Source: Cristatella mucedo (Eukaryota; Bryozoa; Phylactolaemata; Cristatellidae). Taken from it: 64,000 nucleotides of DNA. Numbering within the stretch: position 1 is the first letter of the stretch; each line of letters starts with the position of its first letter. The notes beneath the pieces are model-generated. The model did no database searches. It had not been told where the DNA came from and worked only from the letters and a program-made list of their open reading frames with translations. The position numbers were made by a program, and so were the translations under genes. Location: the NCBI GenBank assembly GCA_009760855.2, contig WPIO01000203.1, positions 124,001-188,000 on the forward strand. The letters run 5' to 3'. Shown one piece after another: positions 46,105-55,956 of this stretch.

Positions 46105-46235
46105 CCTAGGATTTCCGTTCGAGTCCTGCAACGGTTGATGCTTTATTGCCAACTGCAAGCAGTGGTGATTGCTATTAAAGACTTTCTGCTAAGGGAATGA
46201 GGCTGTTCTATCACCTAATATTTAAGTTGTCAGTG
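46105..46235 (+). mobile_element. tRNA-like SINE, degraded, shared by U1 and U2
   Basis: 'CCGTTCGAGTCCTGCAACGG' (box B region), 'GCAAGCAGTGGTGATTGC' body and 'CTGCTAAGGGAATGA'. Counterpart of 17690-17832. Confidence 0.7.
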
Positions 46236-46534
46236 GGTTTATAATCTTGAGCAGAAAGTAAAAATCAGTTAAAAAAATATGGCTCTAGAATGACAGTACA
46301 GTTACGGTAGCGAATGTAAAAAATCATGCTTTCGATCTGGTCCCACCTATGCAGGTGTAGCTGCAATTCCTACTGTCCCATTTTAAGACACATGTCACTA
46401 AGCTAGGCTCACATTACTTACAGGGATAATGTTTTCTAAAAAGAAATGCCAAAGCTCATTGATATTAGAAGCAGTGCAACGCCACTGCAAACAATACACT
46501 GATTTAATTCTCAATATCAATCTAAAGGTCAGCT

Positions 46535-46672
46535 GATCGAGAAATCCGAACCTGCATAACAGCAGAAGAGTGCTCTTAGCTATCACTCTGCTTGCAGAAG
46601 TTAATACTGGATTTCCTCAAAGCTTCACGGTTTGAACCCACTGCACGGGTTGTGAGAACCGAGCTCGTTACC
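46535..46672 (-). mobile_element. tRNA-like SINE, minus strand, shared by U1 and U2
   Basis: The complement holds GGGTTCAAACC (box B-like; 46631-46641). Counterpart of 18120-18275. It abuts a plus-strand SINE, so the two lie head to head. Confidence 0.7.
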
Positions 46673-46674
46673 CT

Positions 46675-46820
46675 TCGGCCCTCGGCCCCGAGGTCGTGGG
46701 TTCGAATCCTGCAGTGGGCGATCCTTTCTGGCTACTGCAAGCAGTGGCGATAGCCGTAGAAGCTCTTCTGTCGCTATACAAAAAGAGGCTGTTAAATCAG
46801 CTATTACTTAGTAAGGATTT
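46675..46820 (+). mobile_element. tRNA-like SINE, 5'-truncated, private to U2
   Basis: Starts in the extra-arm-like palindrome ('GGCCCTCGGCCCCGAGGTCG'), has a perfect box B (GGTTCGAATCC), then the body hairpin and 'AAAAAGAGGCTGTTAAATCAGC' in parts, ending in an ATTT-rich tail. Well preserved, hence young. U1 shows uninterrupted sequence at the matching point (18273). Confidence 0.85.
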
Positions 46821-47402
46821 ATTTATTTAGGCATAGTAATGCTTCAGACAACGCAACCGAAATACGAATATGCAAGAGGTCATCACTATTTTGGATTTTT
46901 GCGGTTGCTACGCAGTGCTTCAGCAGGGACGCCTACTTACGGGTTTTCTGGGTTAGGAACCAGAAGTCCTAAGCAAAAATGTTACAGACCAACGACAAAA
47001 GCAATCGACTTACACGTATGGTACATTATGATGATAGTAGAAACATCTGCCTGAAGGGACAATGGGTATTGTTGCCGTACCTTAAAACAGGCCGAAGACC
47101 ACGGTGTAGCATTTTCAGACTTTATTTGTCTAGTAGAAGACGAGACATAGTCTTATTGGGCTTGCATTCAAGCGAAGTTTTGCTGACAACCATAGACCTT
47201 GGCTGTAGCTGGTAGACCGTATCTACGCATGGGTGCACTACTAGCAGCTATGGCAATGAGATGTGGCCTTACTGATTTTGTCAAAGGCCAGCTATGGTCA
47301 TATCATATTAAGAAGATAATCAACCGATAATGATCTCTCGAAAGATAACAATTATGGATAAAGCTCACCAGATAACATTCAAAACAATTTTGTTCTAGGA
47401 AC
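46821..47402. other. Unassigned sequence 5' of the Tc1 relic
   Basis: Short frames 46839-47054 and 46979-47215 have no clear domain. The 5' end of the Tc1 element, including any terminal inverted repeat, was not located here. Confidence 0.4.
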
Positions 47403-48266
47403 TCGGAAGAACCAGCTTGAGTATAGGTGCCCTCACGCTTCTACTAGGAGAGATGATTTGCTCCTGGAAAGGCACCAATCGCTCCTGCTGAAGTCCATTC
47501 CAATGCACTCAAGCTTACCACTGGGAAAATTCTGAGTGAGCTAATAGTGAGGTGAAGAAAGCTCAACGAACAAGTACTTATTGCAAGGATGGCAATCAAA
47601 GCTCTGCTGCTGACAGAAGCCCATACAGAAGCACGTCTTCTATGAGCATTGCAGCATAGATACCGGACTGCCTAAGATTGTATTTGAGTATTCTTTACCG
47701 ATGAATGTTCGTATGCTAGTAATTAGAAAGCTGCAAACTTCCATCTTACGTTCGAAGTAGCAGTGACAAAGCATATGCCGATGTCTGGTTGAAATACTGT
47801 GAAGTTTGGAGCCCGATCAGTGCCGGTGCTCGGAGACTTCACAGCTGGTGGTCTACATTCCCGTCACCACATTAAGAGCACAATGGATTTAGGCGGCTAC
47901 CTGAGAATCCTGGGCGCACTTGCTGTGCGAAGTTCATTGCCACTGCTAATTACTAATTTTACATATCATCAGGGCAATGATCCAAAAGATACTGCCAAAG
48001 CTGTGCTGCAGTTTCTCAACAGGTACCATTACATTTTTCTCAACAGGTATCATTTCACATTGTTGCAGTAGCCAAGTCAGAGCCAAAACCATGATTTGAT
48101 TTAACACCTGTGGCGCGAGGTTCAGTGTCGGCTGACAGATCTGGACTCTTAAATCACTGGCCAATTTACAGGGCAAATTGCAAGTGTTCTGGTATGCTGC
48201 CATCCGAGATCGTCCTAAAAGTCATTGAGTCCGTGACATCCCAAATAGAGGAAGTGACCGATCATT

Positions 48267-48268
<2 letters not shown>
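47403..48268 (+). pseudogene. Tc1/mariner transposase relic
   Basis: A Tc1-type DDE transposase read across several frames. The DNA-binding half is represented by 'PHASTRRDDLLLER' (about 47431-47472) and 'LNEQVLIARMAIKALLLTEAH' (47562-47624). The first catalytic Asp survives in 'VFFTDE' (GAT at 47700-47702). 'DFTAGGLHS' and 'STMDLGGYLRIL' follow in the frame 47799-48071. The second Asp lies in 'GNDPKDTAK' (GAT 47979-47981). The final catalytic Glu codon is a stop (TAA 48102-48104) inside 'DLI*HLWREVQ', where the family has a Pro-Ile-Glu motif. The C-terminal 'LPSEIVLKVIES' ends at TAG 48266-48268. A 24-bp tandem duplication (48012-48035, 48036-48059) lengthens the D-to-E spacing. Terminal inverted repeats were not found. 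Clearly inactive. Confidence 0.85.
48012..48059 (+). repeat. 24-bp tandem duplication inside the Tc1 relic
   Basis: Two adjacent units beginning TTTCTCAACAGGTA, differing at three positions. The frame is kept (8 codons). Confidence 0.9.
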
Positions 48269-48316
<48 letters not shown>

Positions 48317-48361
48317 GAGAGAGGGAGAGAGAGAGAGTGAGAGAGAGAGAGAGAGAGAGAG
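48265..48361. repeat. (GA)n microsatellite
   Basis: About 95 bp of GA repeats with a few AAG and GGAG interruptions, immediately after the Tc1 relic. Confidence 0.95.
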
Positions 48362-48555
48362 ATTATATCGCACCAGATTTAATAATTCTAGTGCCTGTGT
48401 TGCAGTTATCATGTTAAAACATGGCATTGGGATTGCTTTGTTTTCTTTGGCATCATTTTCATGCGTTTGGACGTTCCGAAAAGACTTTGAAACTTCCTAT
48501 GGCAATAATCGACCAGTCGGCCACGATTAGAGATGGTCAGTCAAACCTATGGTTG

Positions 48556-48618
48556 ATATATATATATCTCTCTCTCTCTCTATCTCTATCTCTCTCTCTC
48601 TCTATATATATATACATA
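48556..48618. repeat. TA and (TC)n microsatellite
   Basis: A TA run, then TC repeats with TATC interruptions, then a TA run leading into the palindrome. On the same strand the GA tract at 48265-48361 is complementary to this TC tract. Confidence 0.9.
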
Positions 48619-48639
48619 TAGACAATCAATACATGCATA

Positions 48640-48695
<56 letters not shown>

Positions 48696-48710
48696 TGTAT
48701 TGATTGTCTA
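48619..48710. repeat. 92-bp near-perfect AT-rich palindrome
   Basis: TAGACAATCAATACATGCAT at 48619-48638 is the exact reverse complement of 48691-48710. The interior is alternating AT with a single C at 48658 that breaks symmetry. The centre lies at 48664/48665 with no spacer, so either strand can fold into a continuous hairpin. Confidence 0.95.
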
Positions 48711-48949
48711 GATTACTAAAACTTAATCACTATTCATTAGCTTTGCATATGCCACAGGGCTCGATCCAACCTCAACCCAATCATGGGCTACATTCACCTT
48801 GACCTCAGTCATTAATCGAGAGCATGTTAACTGCCAGGCCAAAGCAACTCGGCTGAAGTAAGCCTGCAAAGCATGCAGGAACGGGAAAAAAGATCTATGT
48901 GGAAGGGAAGACTGACTTGGGCAGATGAGTTTTTAGCAGAGGTTTAACA

Positions 48950-49045
48950 TATAATAATAATAATAATAATAATTATAATGTACTTGATAAAGCGTCCTCA
49001 GAGAACTTATCTCTCTCTAGGCGCTTTACATGCAATGTCATTGTA
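48950..49045 (-). mobile_element. LINE-A 3' tail only
   Basis: (ATA)n, 'GTACTTGATAAAGCGTCC', 'CTCTCTAGGCGCTTTACATG': reversed LINE-A end, then unrelated sequence. Confidence 0.8.
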
Positions 49046-49706
49046 TGTAGTGACCAAAGCTGCAAGCCATTTTTAGACTTTCAATGCACATGAGCTGATT
49101 GTATGATCTAAATATTTAAATTCTGTTCAATAGAAGGCAAGATGACTAGATGTTGATTAGCAGGTACTTCAAGATAATTCTGGAGGATAGAGGAGATCAA
49201 TTAATTATGCTGGTCCTCGTGAATAATCGTATGCCAGTAAAGCTCAGACCAAAGTGGTGTGACATGAAAGCTACTTAGTCGAATACAAACCAATGAGTCG
49301 TTCAGTTTTGTGCTAGTAGCAGAAGATCCAAGGCGAAGGCAGACAGTTCTGATCACAGGGAATGGGAGCAAAGTAAACTTTATGTCAGCAAATGCGTGAA
49401 AAAGTTGCTTTGGCATGAGCTCTCTGCTCGGTTTCACACTCTCGGTGCCCTTCTTCTACATACGTTAAGCAGTAATAAGCTCGTAATCATTAATTTCGTT
49501 ATAGTGCACTGTTCACAAGGTTTTGTAAAGCCAGCCCTGGATAGCATCCACCTACCTCTAATGCTGTGAGCTCAGCCTATGCAGTGTTAGATATGAGGCT
49601 TGCCAAGGTAGCTAGTTTGGTCTGGTTGAAATTATTTGCGACTGCAAGCTATCAGTGATTGTGACTCGCTTACTTGGGTGTTGCAGGTGTAGTGCCAAAT
49701 CGTTCG
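49046..49706. other. Unassigned sequence
   Basis: No repeat family or domain recognised. The 78-codon minus frame at 49201-49437 is unsupported. Confidence 0.4.
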
Positions 49707-50480
49707 ATAATAAAAATTATAACAATGCACTTGATAAAGCGCCCTCAGAGAACTCAATCTCACTCTAGGTGCTTTACATTTGCTGCAAAGGAAAATGCAA
49801 TTGAATGGTGAGTTATATCATGCTTGATAAACAAACAAAATGAATTACATGGTTAAGGGTGATATGCACAGGGTCACCATGCAAATGTGGTTAGTAGCAG
49901 TACGCACAGTGTCAGCACGCATAAGCACATCAAGGACGAATCACAGGGACCCACTAAATGCTGTCATAAATAGGTGTGTTTTTAAGTTCTTTTTAAATGT
50001 GGTCAGGTCAGGGGATGTTCTGACGCAGGTCGGGAGGGAGTTCCAGGCTTTGGGAGCATACGAACTAAATGCACGGTCTCCAAAGGATCCGAGGTTTGTA
50101 TGGGGTATTTGTAGACTGTTGGATCCTGAAAAGACGGTGGTACGATGCTTGTCCTGATGGGGGAGTATATCTGAGAGATAGGCTGGAGCCAAAGAATGAA
50201 GTGACCTAAAAGTGAGCGACAAAACCTTGAAGTCAATCCGTTGCTTGACTGGTAGCCAGTGCAGGTCGGCGAGAAGTGGAGTAACGTGGCAACTGCGAAG
50301 CTCACTGCAGGCAAGCCTGGCTGCAGAGTTTTGTACCAGCTGCAATCGCCTGATCGCACATGCTGGTAGGCCAGTAAGCAATGAGTTGCAGAAGTCAAGA
50401 CTAGATGCCACGAACGCATGGACCGACTTCAACGTAGTATCCTCATCTAAACAAGTTCTACCCGTTTCCTTCATGCTGTA
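49707..50480 (-). mobile_element. LINE-A copy with C-terminal reverse transcriptase frame
   Basis: The minus-strand frame 50474-49941 (177 codons) is continuous. It carries 'SLDFCNSLLTGLPACAIRRL', 'LQLVQNSAARLAC', 'HWLPVKQRIDFKVL', 'AYLSDILPHQ' and 'GDRAFSSYAPKAWNSLP', ending with 'FSGSL' as in the copy at 35199. The reversed hairpin and ATA tail lie at 49707-49790. It is truncated after the palm. The reading frame is very well kept. Confidence 0.9.
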
Positions 50481-50698
50481 CTAAGCTGAAGTACTAGCCG
50501 AATTTTCTACTCTAGATGAGGCTCACAGCCACAGTTCCTGCTCCACCTCACTTCGACGGATTTCTGAAGAAAGATATCATGGGAACAAGAGCATGGTGAA
50601 GCTGCTGTATTCCGGTGAGGTAGGGTATGCTGCTTTCTTTGTAAAATCGTAATTTTTAATGTCCGACTAAGTTTTTTGGACAATATCATAAAGAATAT

Positions 50699-50880
50699 TG
50701 GTGAGCCGCAATGGCTCACTAGGTATGGCGGTTGCTTTTCATGACCTCAGCCCTGAGGTCGTGGGTTCGAATCCTACGATGGGTGATCCTTCATCGCCAC
50801 TGCAAGCAGTTGTGATAGCTGTGAAGGCTCTTCTGTCGCTTTAAAAAAGAGGCTGCTAAATCAGCTAGTATTATTTTTTG
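50699..50880 (+). mobile_element. tRNA-like SINE, full length
   Basis: 'GGTGAGCCGCAATGGCTCAC' (box A region), 'CATGACCTCAGCCCTGAGG' extra-arm palindrome, perfect box B GGTTCGAATCC (50764-50774), 'GCCACTGCAAGCAGTTGTGA' body hairpin and the 'GCTAAATCAGCTAGTATTA' end. One of the most complete copies in the window and a good reference for the family. Confidence 0.9.
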
Positions 50881-52219
50881 AATATAACTGTAAATGTAAT
50901 GCTTCAGTTGAAGCTCTAAAACAGGTGGAAATGACATGCAAGACATTACGGTTAGATATTTCAAAAGCGAATATGAAAGCACTTTCGATAGGCACTTAAG
51001 GGGACCTCTGGTGTCAAAATGCACTGAATCCTCCAATACAATTAGGAACACACGACTTATCTCGACGACAAAAGACAAATCCTCTGTGGCAAAGGGAAAG
51101 CTGAATACCTTTAGTTGTGACTTGGATGATCCAAAGTAAATGCAAATAGTGACGTAAGTTGGAAGTGTGTTTTCAGTGTTCTTGGCTGTTAATAAAACGT
51201 TTCGATCACCACAAGATCGCGGATTGGAGACGGTGTCAATGGCTTCAGCTGTAGACTCCACTCTGCTTTCTGCTATCAGATCGCTCTGTGCCTTGGCACT
51301 TACCTTAGGTTGCCGGCGTCTCTCACATTTGATGAGTGGCTTCATTTACCACATTGTCGGGCATCATTCATAGCATGTGTACAGGGCATAGATAGGGATT
51401 AATATTTTTGGAAGCGGTAAATAAAAATGCATTATACTTATCATTATTACTTTCCTCAGAGTATATGAAATGATGCTGAGTTGCCGATTCTGGGAAAATC
51501 ATTTAGGCTGTGTAAGCTGCAACCGATGTACTGAGCAGACATCTTTTGGAAGCCTTAAAGAGCCTTTACAAGCTCCATCGGCTGTGCTTAATCAAAACAA
51601 AGTATAAGAAAGTTCTGACTTGTTTTGAAAACTATTGCTAGAGGTTCCGTATTGAAAAATTGCTGTATAAACAATCTTCAATAACAGTCACTGCTTTCGG
51701 CAAAGCAATTATGTTATGCCCGTTAAGGGTAATAAGAAGAAACTGCAGCCGATGACATTGAGGGTTGGAGGTGTGCTCAGATGTCTGGGTCATTTGTGAC
51801 AAGATAGCTAGATTAAAGAGAACATGAGTTGATATAGGTGAAAAATTTATTTTCTTTAAAAATCCTTGAATTTCTAACATAAATGTTTCGGCTGCAATTA
51901 ATTACTGCATTCTAGACTGAATGTGCGAAAGGGGAAGAATTGAAATAGGGTGAGATCGTTGACCTGTCTTTCTGACGAGTGTGATAGATTTTTTTTTACA
52001 TTGCACCTAGCAGCATGTTGTGCAGTCAGAAACTCAGTGCATTTAAAACACTAGATAGCAAGTAACTAATTAGTAAGCAAATCACTATCAGTGATAGCAT
52101 TAAATTATGTGAGCGACAACTTCACCAACTAAGAAGAAAATTCATTTGAATGTACCATGTTTTATCAATTCAATATGTAGGTGTCCTTTTATTATCACGT
52201 TTCTGTTGCTCTAACTCAA
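50881..52219. other. Unassigned sequence
   Basis: A 184-codon minus frame (51345-50791) overlaps a 67-codon plus frame (50936-51139). Its end runs into the SINE, and it has no recognisable domain. Nothing else seen. Confidence 0.4.
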
Positions 52220-52579
52220 TATGTGTAGGATAAGTAAATCAATGTGGCCTCGATCTCGAAATAGCATCGTAAGCTGCAGAGATTGTTGGCTTTGCTGGTC
52301 ATGCAGAAAATGGACATGCAAATGCTGCTTAATGCTGATAAGTCCATGTTAAAATTAAAATTTAACGTATCTTACAACTCGAGGTAGAGCATACTGTAGA
52401 GCCAGTCGAGCCCAGGCAAATATCCACGGTGGTGATATTGCTAGTCACCTTCAGTCCCAGGCATGACATTACCGGTTGGCTTCCTTTGCGACAGTTCGCT
52501 CTGTTCATTCTAGTGGTTTTCATTGGTTTTGTTTGTTTTTGGCGTCGTAGCTGCTTAGTAGCTGCGGCCACATACCATA

Positions 52580-53300
52580 AACGTAATTTAATGTCTCTCC
52601 GTCTGTCACTTAGCAAAGCCATAACGACTGTGTGGGTGTTACACAGGAGAGTTTTGTATAGCTCACTCACGACCTAAGCGGCTTTCGGTAAGCCCTCGAT
52701 GGCCAGCTGACTTAGTCTAATGCAACACAAAGAAAGTTTCAAGCATAGCAAAGTCAGGAGAGCAGTTGAGGTAGTGAGTAAGGTAAAAGAAAATGGTCGG
52801 GGTCGCTGAAAAGGATGAGCCATAGTTGGAAGCTTGAGAAATAGTAGTTGCGTATGAATTGTGGAAGCAAGTTCCATAGTCTGTTACCAGCAGAGCTAAG
52901 GCTTCAGTGGCCAACTGTCTTTAAGCGGAGGAATAGAACAGCTAATTTATCGTCAACGCAGGACCTGAGGGCGCGAACAGGCGGAGGCTGGGCAGCAGTT
53001 CAGCTAGGTACGAAGGAGCCAAGCCGTGACAGGTCTTGTGGGTCAGCATAAGAACTTTGCTCTGTATAACTTGCTCAACTGGCATCCATCCAACTCTTTT
53101 AGGAAAGGAAGTTCGTGCTCAAACGTCTAGGACTTAAAGACTAACATTACAGGCATATTCATAGTCGGCTGCATTGGCATAGTTGCTTTTTTGTTAGCCC
53201 AGCCAAACAGGAATTATAATAATCAAGTCGAGACCGAACTGGTTGCTAGTAAAATAATTTACAAGCCACTGTGGAAGACTGCTCGTAATACCTTGTACTA
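52580..53300 (-). mobile_element. LINE-B 3' end in array unit a
   Basis: It starts at the reversed 3' word 'TTAATGTCTCTCCGTCTGTC' with C-terminal coding remnants on the minus strand ('GKAKGATSLL'-like pieces are frameshifted throughout). Matching LINE-B pieces in units b and c show that it inserted before the array formed. Confidence 0.7.
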
Positions 53301-53329
53301 ACGAAGTTTGCTAGGTAGGGAAGGGCTGC

Positions 53330-53510
53330 TGCTGTTGTAAAGCATGACATATTGGCTGTGCTAATGCTGTTGCGGAAACCCGTTAGCTAGACTTAACCAC
53401 GGCTGCTGCAGGCTTACACGGGTCTCGGGTGTCAGGCTCCTTAAAAACTCTAGATGGGGAGCCTCTGGTGATATCGGTGTTCCACGGATTCCATGAGAAT
53501 TTCTTCTATC
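53330..53510 (-). pseudogene. Unidentified conserved frame remnant, unit a
   Basis: The minus strand reads 'ISPEAPHLEFLRSLTPETRV', then 'SLQQPWLSLANGFPQQH', a stop and 'HSQ'. Essentially the same peptide is encoded in units b (57838-58090) and c (61820-62103). I do not recognise the protein family. It is rich in Gln, Ser and Leu and may be a host exon or part of an unrecognised mobile element. Confidence 0.4.
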
Positions 53511-53587
53511 ATTATCTTGAGATCAGTACTGAGCGCATTCCAATTCTCCCGAATATCGATTTAATCGCGTTCGGTCGGTCGCAAGTC

Positions 53588-54154
53588 ATGGGCAGTGATT
53601 GGCCAGCCCTGCCTACGTTTACTGAACTGGCAGAGTTCAAAATGGAATTCTTGCTCTTTGACAAGGACAGTGATTGCACTATCAAGATCATAGAGTAGAA
53701 AATGTTCGTGTGGTTGTTAAGTCAAGACGCCACCCGAGCAGAGCTCAAGAAAGTGGCCACGAACGTGACAAAAGCCGGCAAGTGCCTTTGCTGCTTCTCT
53801 GCTTGCACTGGAACGGTCAGCTGGTTGCCTGCGTATGCTAGCTCCGTGAGCACGGTAGGCTGCAGAATCTTGGTTGATAAAGCTAAAGAACCGGAAAAAG
53901 CGTCCCAAAGCCTATATCCATTTCGCTTGTTTGCAAGGTAATGGTAAGATCATATTTTCCGAGTTTCTCGTCGTGATGGCCACGAAAATTAAGGACACAG
54001 AGAGTAAAAAAATTTGACAGGCGCTCGGCCAAGTTGAAAAAGGCTGCAACGATTTAAATATGTCACCAAGCTTCACAGCGCCACGACCAACCTTGGAAAG
54101 AAGCTCACTGGCGAGGAGTTGAATGGGACGATCGATGCTGCAGGCCCTCGGTAG
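53588..54154 (+). pseudogene. Calmodulin pseudogene with a retained intron
   Basis: Calmodulin is the four-EF-hand calcium sensor of the eukaryotic cytosol. From the ATG at 53588 the frame reads 'LAEFKMEFLLFDKDSDCTIK'. The first EF-hand loop (codons from 53660) keeps Asp at positions 1, 3 and 5 and Glu at 12, with Gly6 changed to Cys. A TAG stop follows at 53696-53698. The alignment continues through 'RAELKKVATNVTKA', then a 160-bp intron-like gap (53778-53937, GCAAGT...TTTGCAAG). Joining at this gap restores the Gly codon of loop 2, followed by 'GNGKIIFSEFLVVMATKIKD'. Loop 2 has lost its first Asp residues. A second in-frame stop and a frameshift precede 'NLGKKLTGEELNGTIDAAG', which corresponds to the region just before EF-hand 4. 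EF-hand 4 is missing. The gap is a phase-1 split of the Gly codon, the position of an intron shared by animal calmodulin genes, so this derives from a genomic rather than a reverse-transcribed copy. Confidence 0.88.
53778..53937 (+). other. Relic intron of the calmodulin pseudogene (GC-AG type)
   Basis: The donor reads CCG|GCAAGT, the standard form of the minor GC-AG class. The acceptor is TTGTTTGCAAG|GTAATGG with a pyrimidine-rich run before it. Exact removal keeps the calmodulin frame. The GC donor may be ancestral or a decay change from GT. Confidence 0.7.
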
Positions 54155-55714
54155 AGCGAGGCACAGAATCTATTTATTTTAAGTGACTTATTAGGCAGTA
54201 TAGCCTGCCCGCCTCCTATCTACGGTGTCTTTGCTATCCCGCTCTGTCAAACGGCTATATAACTTTATCGCCAGAACGAGCACGAAGTGTGAATCAGCAC
54301 GCCTACATCCAAGACGAGTGCTTCTCACAGTGAATCGAGCAATTTCCAGCAACTTTCTACCCATCATGCTCACACAGGATTTATTCTGCCTTCAGATTTC
54401 TGTGCTATGGTGTGCTCGTAGTGGGAGCCAACAGTGATTGTGTCACCCATCGTAAGATACGTTCATTTAGTACGCATTAATTTTAATATCAGGCTTGCAT
54501 TTACTCACATCTCTGTCCTAATTTAAAGGCCGTGCCCTATTGCTGCTTGCATAATGGGTCTCAGCAGCCTTGATTGGGAACTCTACTAGTGCCGCAAGCA
54601 GGTTTGTGCAATCGGTCACTTGCCAATGTCGTCTTCCAGCAAGCTATTTGGATTCGTTGCACGGAATGTCTAACATTATGAAGGAGTTTAGGGGCAGCTA
54701 TTCCGTGATTTGTCGCCCAGCTGTGCTACGGCTACTGATCAGCTAGGGCCTTCTGTATCTTTTTCGCAGATGCTCACGTTTTGCCCGAGAATGCCTATAA
54801 AGCTAGAGAGCTTAACTTCTTTTTGTAGAACTCAGCTCTACGATGATAATCAAGCAGCTGGTTTGCTGATAGTGCAAATATCAGTGCGAAGTGTAGACGG
54901 CAGTGCCAGGTGATGCAGCACTTGATCGGACGGTTCTGGACTACTGGCAGTTTAATTAGCTTAATAAATGAACAAGTGATATAAATCAGAGCTGGAATTC
55001 CAGCACGCCTTGCTTTTCCTAAGCCTGTAGAAATAGTTTGTCGTTAATACACGCTAACGTCTAAAGGTGGGTGATGGACGTTATAAGTAGGTGTAACCAG
55101 TTTAAGGGAGATTCAAAAACCATTCGGATTGAAGGACGAATGCATCAATACCGATGACAACGGTTTTGACGTTGTTGGTCACGTACTTGCTGAGAATAAA
55201 TCAAGACCTTCCGGATCCAAGTCTCCGGCCACGACATTCAAAGATGAGACTCAAATTAGCAGTCATCTCTTCAAACGGAACGTTGGACGACCGGTCAAGC
55301 ATTTGACAATCAAACGTAGCTATTTACCATATTAAACTACAGTTTTTACTAAATTTTTAAGTTAGACCAGCACGATTTAGTGGTGATTCGTTAACGATGC
55401 CAGCAAGTCCCTTCAGGCTAAACCAGCCGAAACGATCTTTTAAATGCTTATAAGAGAAAACAAAAATAAAGCACATTAGGCAACGACAAATACTCTCCAG
55501 CAGCCGACTGTGGCTTAGCGTTTTTAGCAGTCTGCAGCTGCTACTTTCAGGGTTCTGACAACTTCATGTGCTCTCGTGACTTCGCTGTACTTCCTACCTT
55601 TTTTCATACATTTTTTTCCGTGAGATGAAGTCAGCTGGTTACTAAATACATACTGAAAGCCGCTGAAGATCTCAGTGGGCTATGCAAAACTCTTTATCAT
55701 AGCAACTTTGTCGT
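54155..55714. other. Unassigned sequence
   Basis: It separates array unit a from unit b and has no repeat of itself in the window. A 68-codon frame at 55129-55335 and others have no recognisable domain. Confidence 0.4.
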
Positions 55715-55772
55715 CTTTATGGCTTTGTGGAGTTACAGATGGAGCTACATGACATTACATCACAATAAGTAA
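55715..55772 (+). mobile_element. LINE-B 3' tail fragment
   Basis: 'TTATGGCTTTGTGGAGTTAC' and 'GACATTACATCACA' match the LINE-B terminal word and its CATTA-type tail on the plus strand. Confidence 0.6.
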
Positions 55773-55956
55773 AGCAAGTCAGCCGACATACAAAAAGCAT
55801 GTTCGTGAGTGTGTTCAGAATTTAAAGTTTGAGTAAAGTAAACGCGACCACAGCAGCACGGTGCAATCGGACACCCGAGTCCAGCTTTTGTGTGGAATAG
55901 TCTCCACTGGAAAGAACGGCTGTCATTAATCACATGGTCAATCATGCTTTAACATA

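Larger units (their letters stand above)
28345..46675 (+). repeat. Large duplicated block, copy U2
   Basis: Second full copy of the block described at 2150-18275. It is longer than U1 mainly because of private insertions: LINE-A palm fragment (29195), extra LINE-B stretch (about 32028-32742), SINE (33233), LINE-A tails (34040, 37169, 41418), LINE-A (35199) and an expanded CA/GA microsatellite (38640). Confidence 0.85.
52220..53540 (+). repeat. Right-hand array, unit a (partial)
   Basis: Matches 57230-57990 and 60720-62010: 'GATAAGTAAAT', 'GCTTTGCTGGTCATGCAGAA', 'CATGACATTACCGGTTGGC', then a LINE-B 3' end, then the minus-strand remnant. Similarity stops near 53540, where the calmodulin-related sequence begins. 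Confidence 0.8.

Noticed and set aside
50699-50785. Functional tRNA gene
   Set aside because: Boxes A and B are present, but the acceptor arms do not pair well and the sequence is the head of a repeated SINE.
50791-51345. 184-codon minus-strand frame as a gene
   Set aside because: Its last part is antisense SINE sequence, no domain was recognised, and there is no duplicate to support it.
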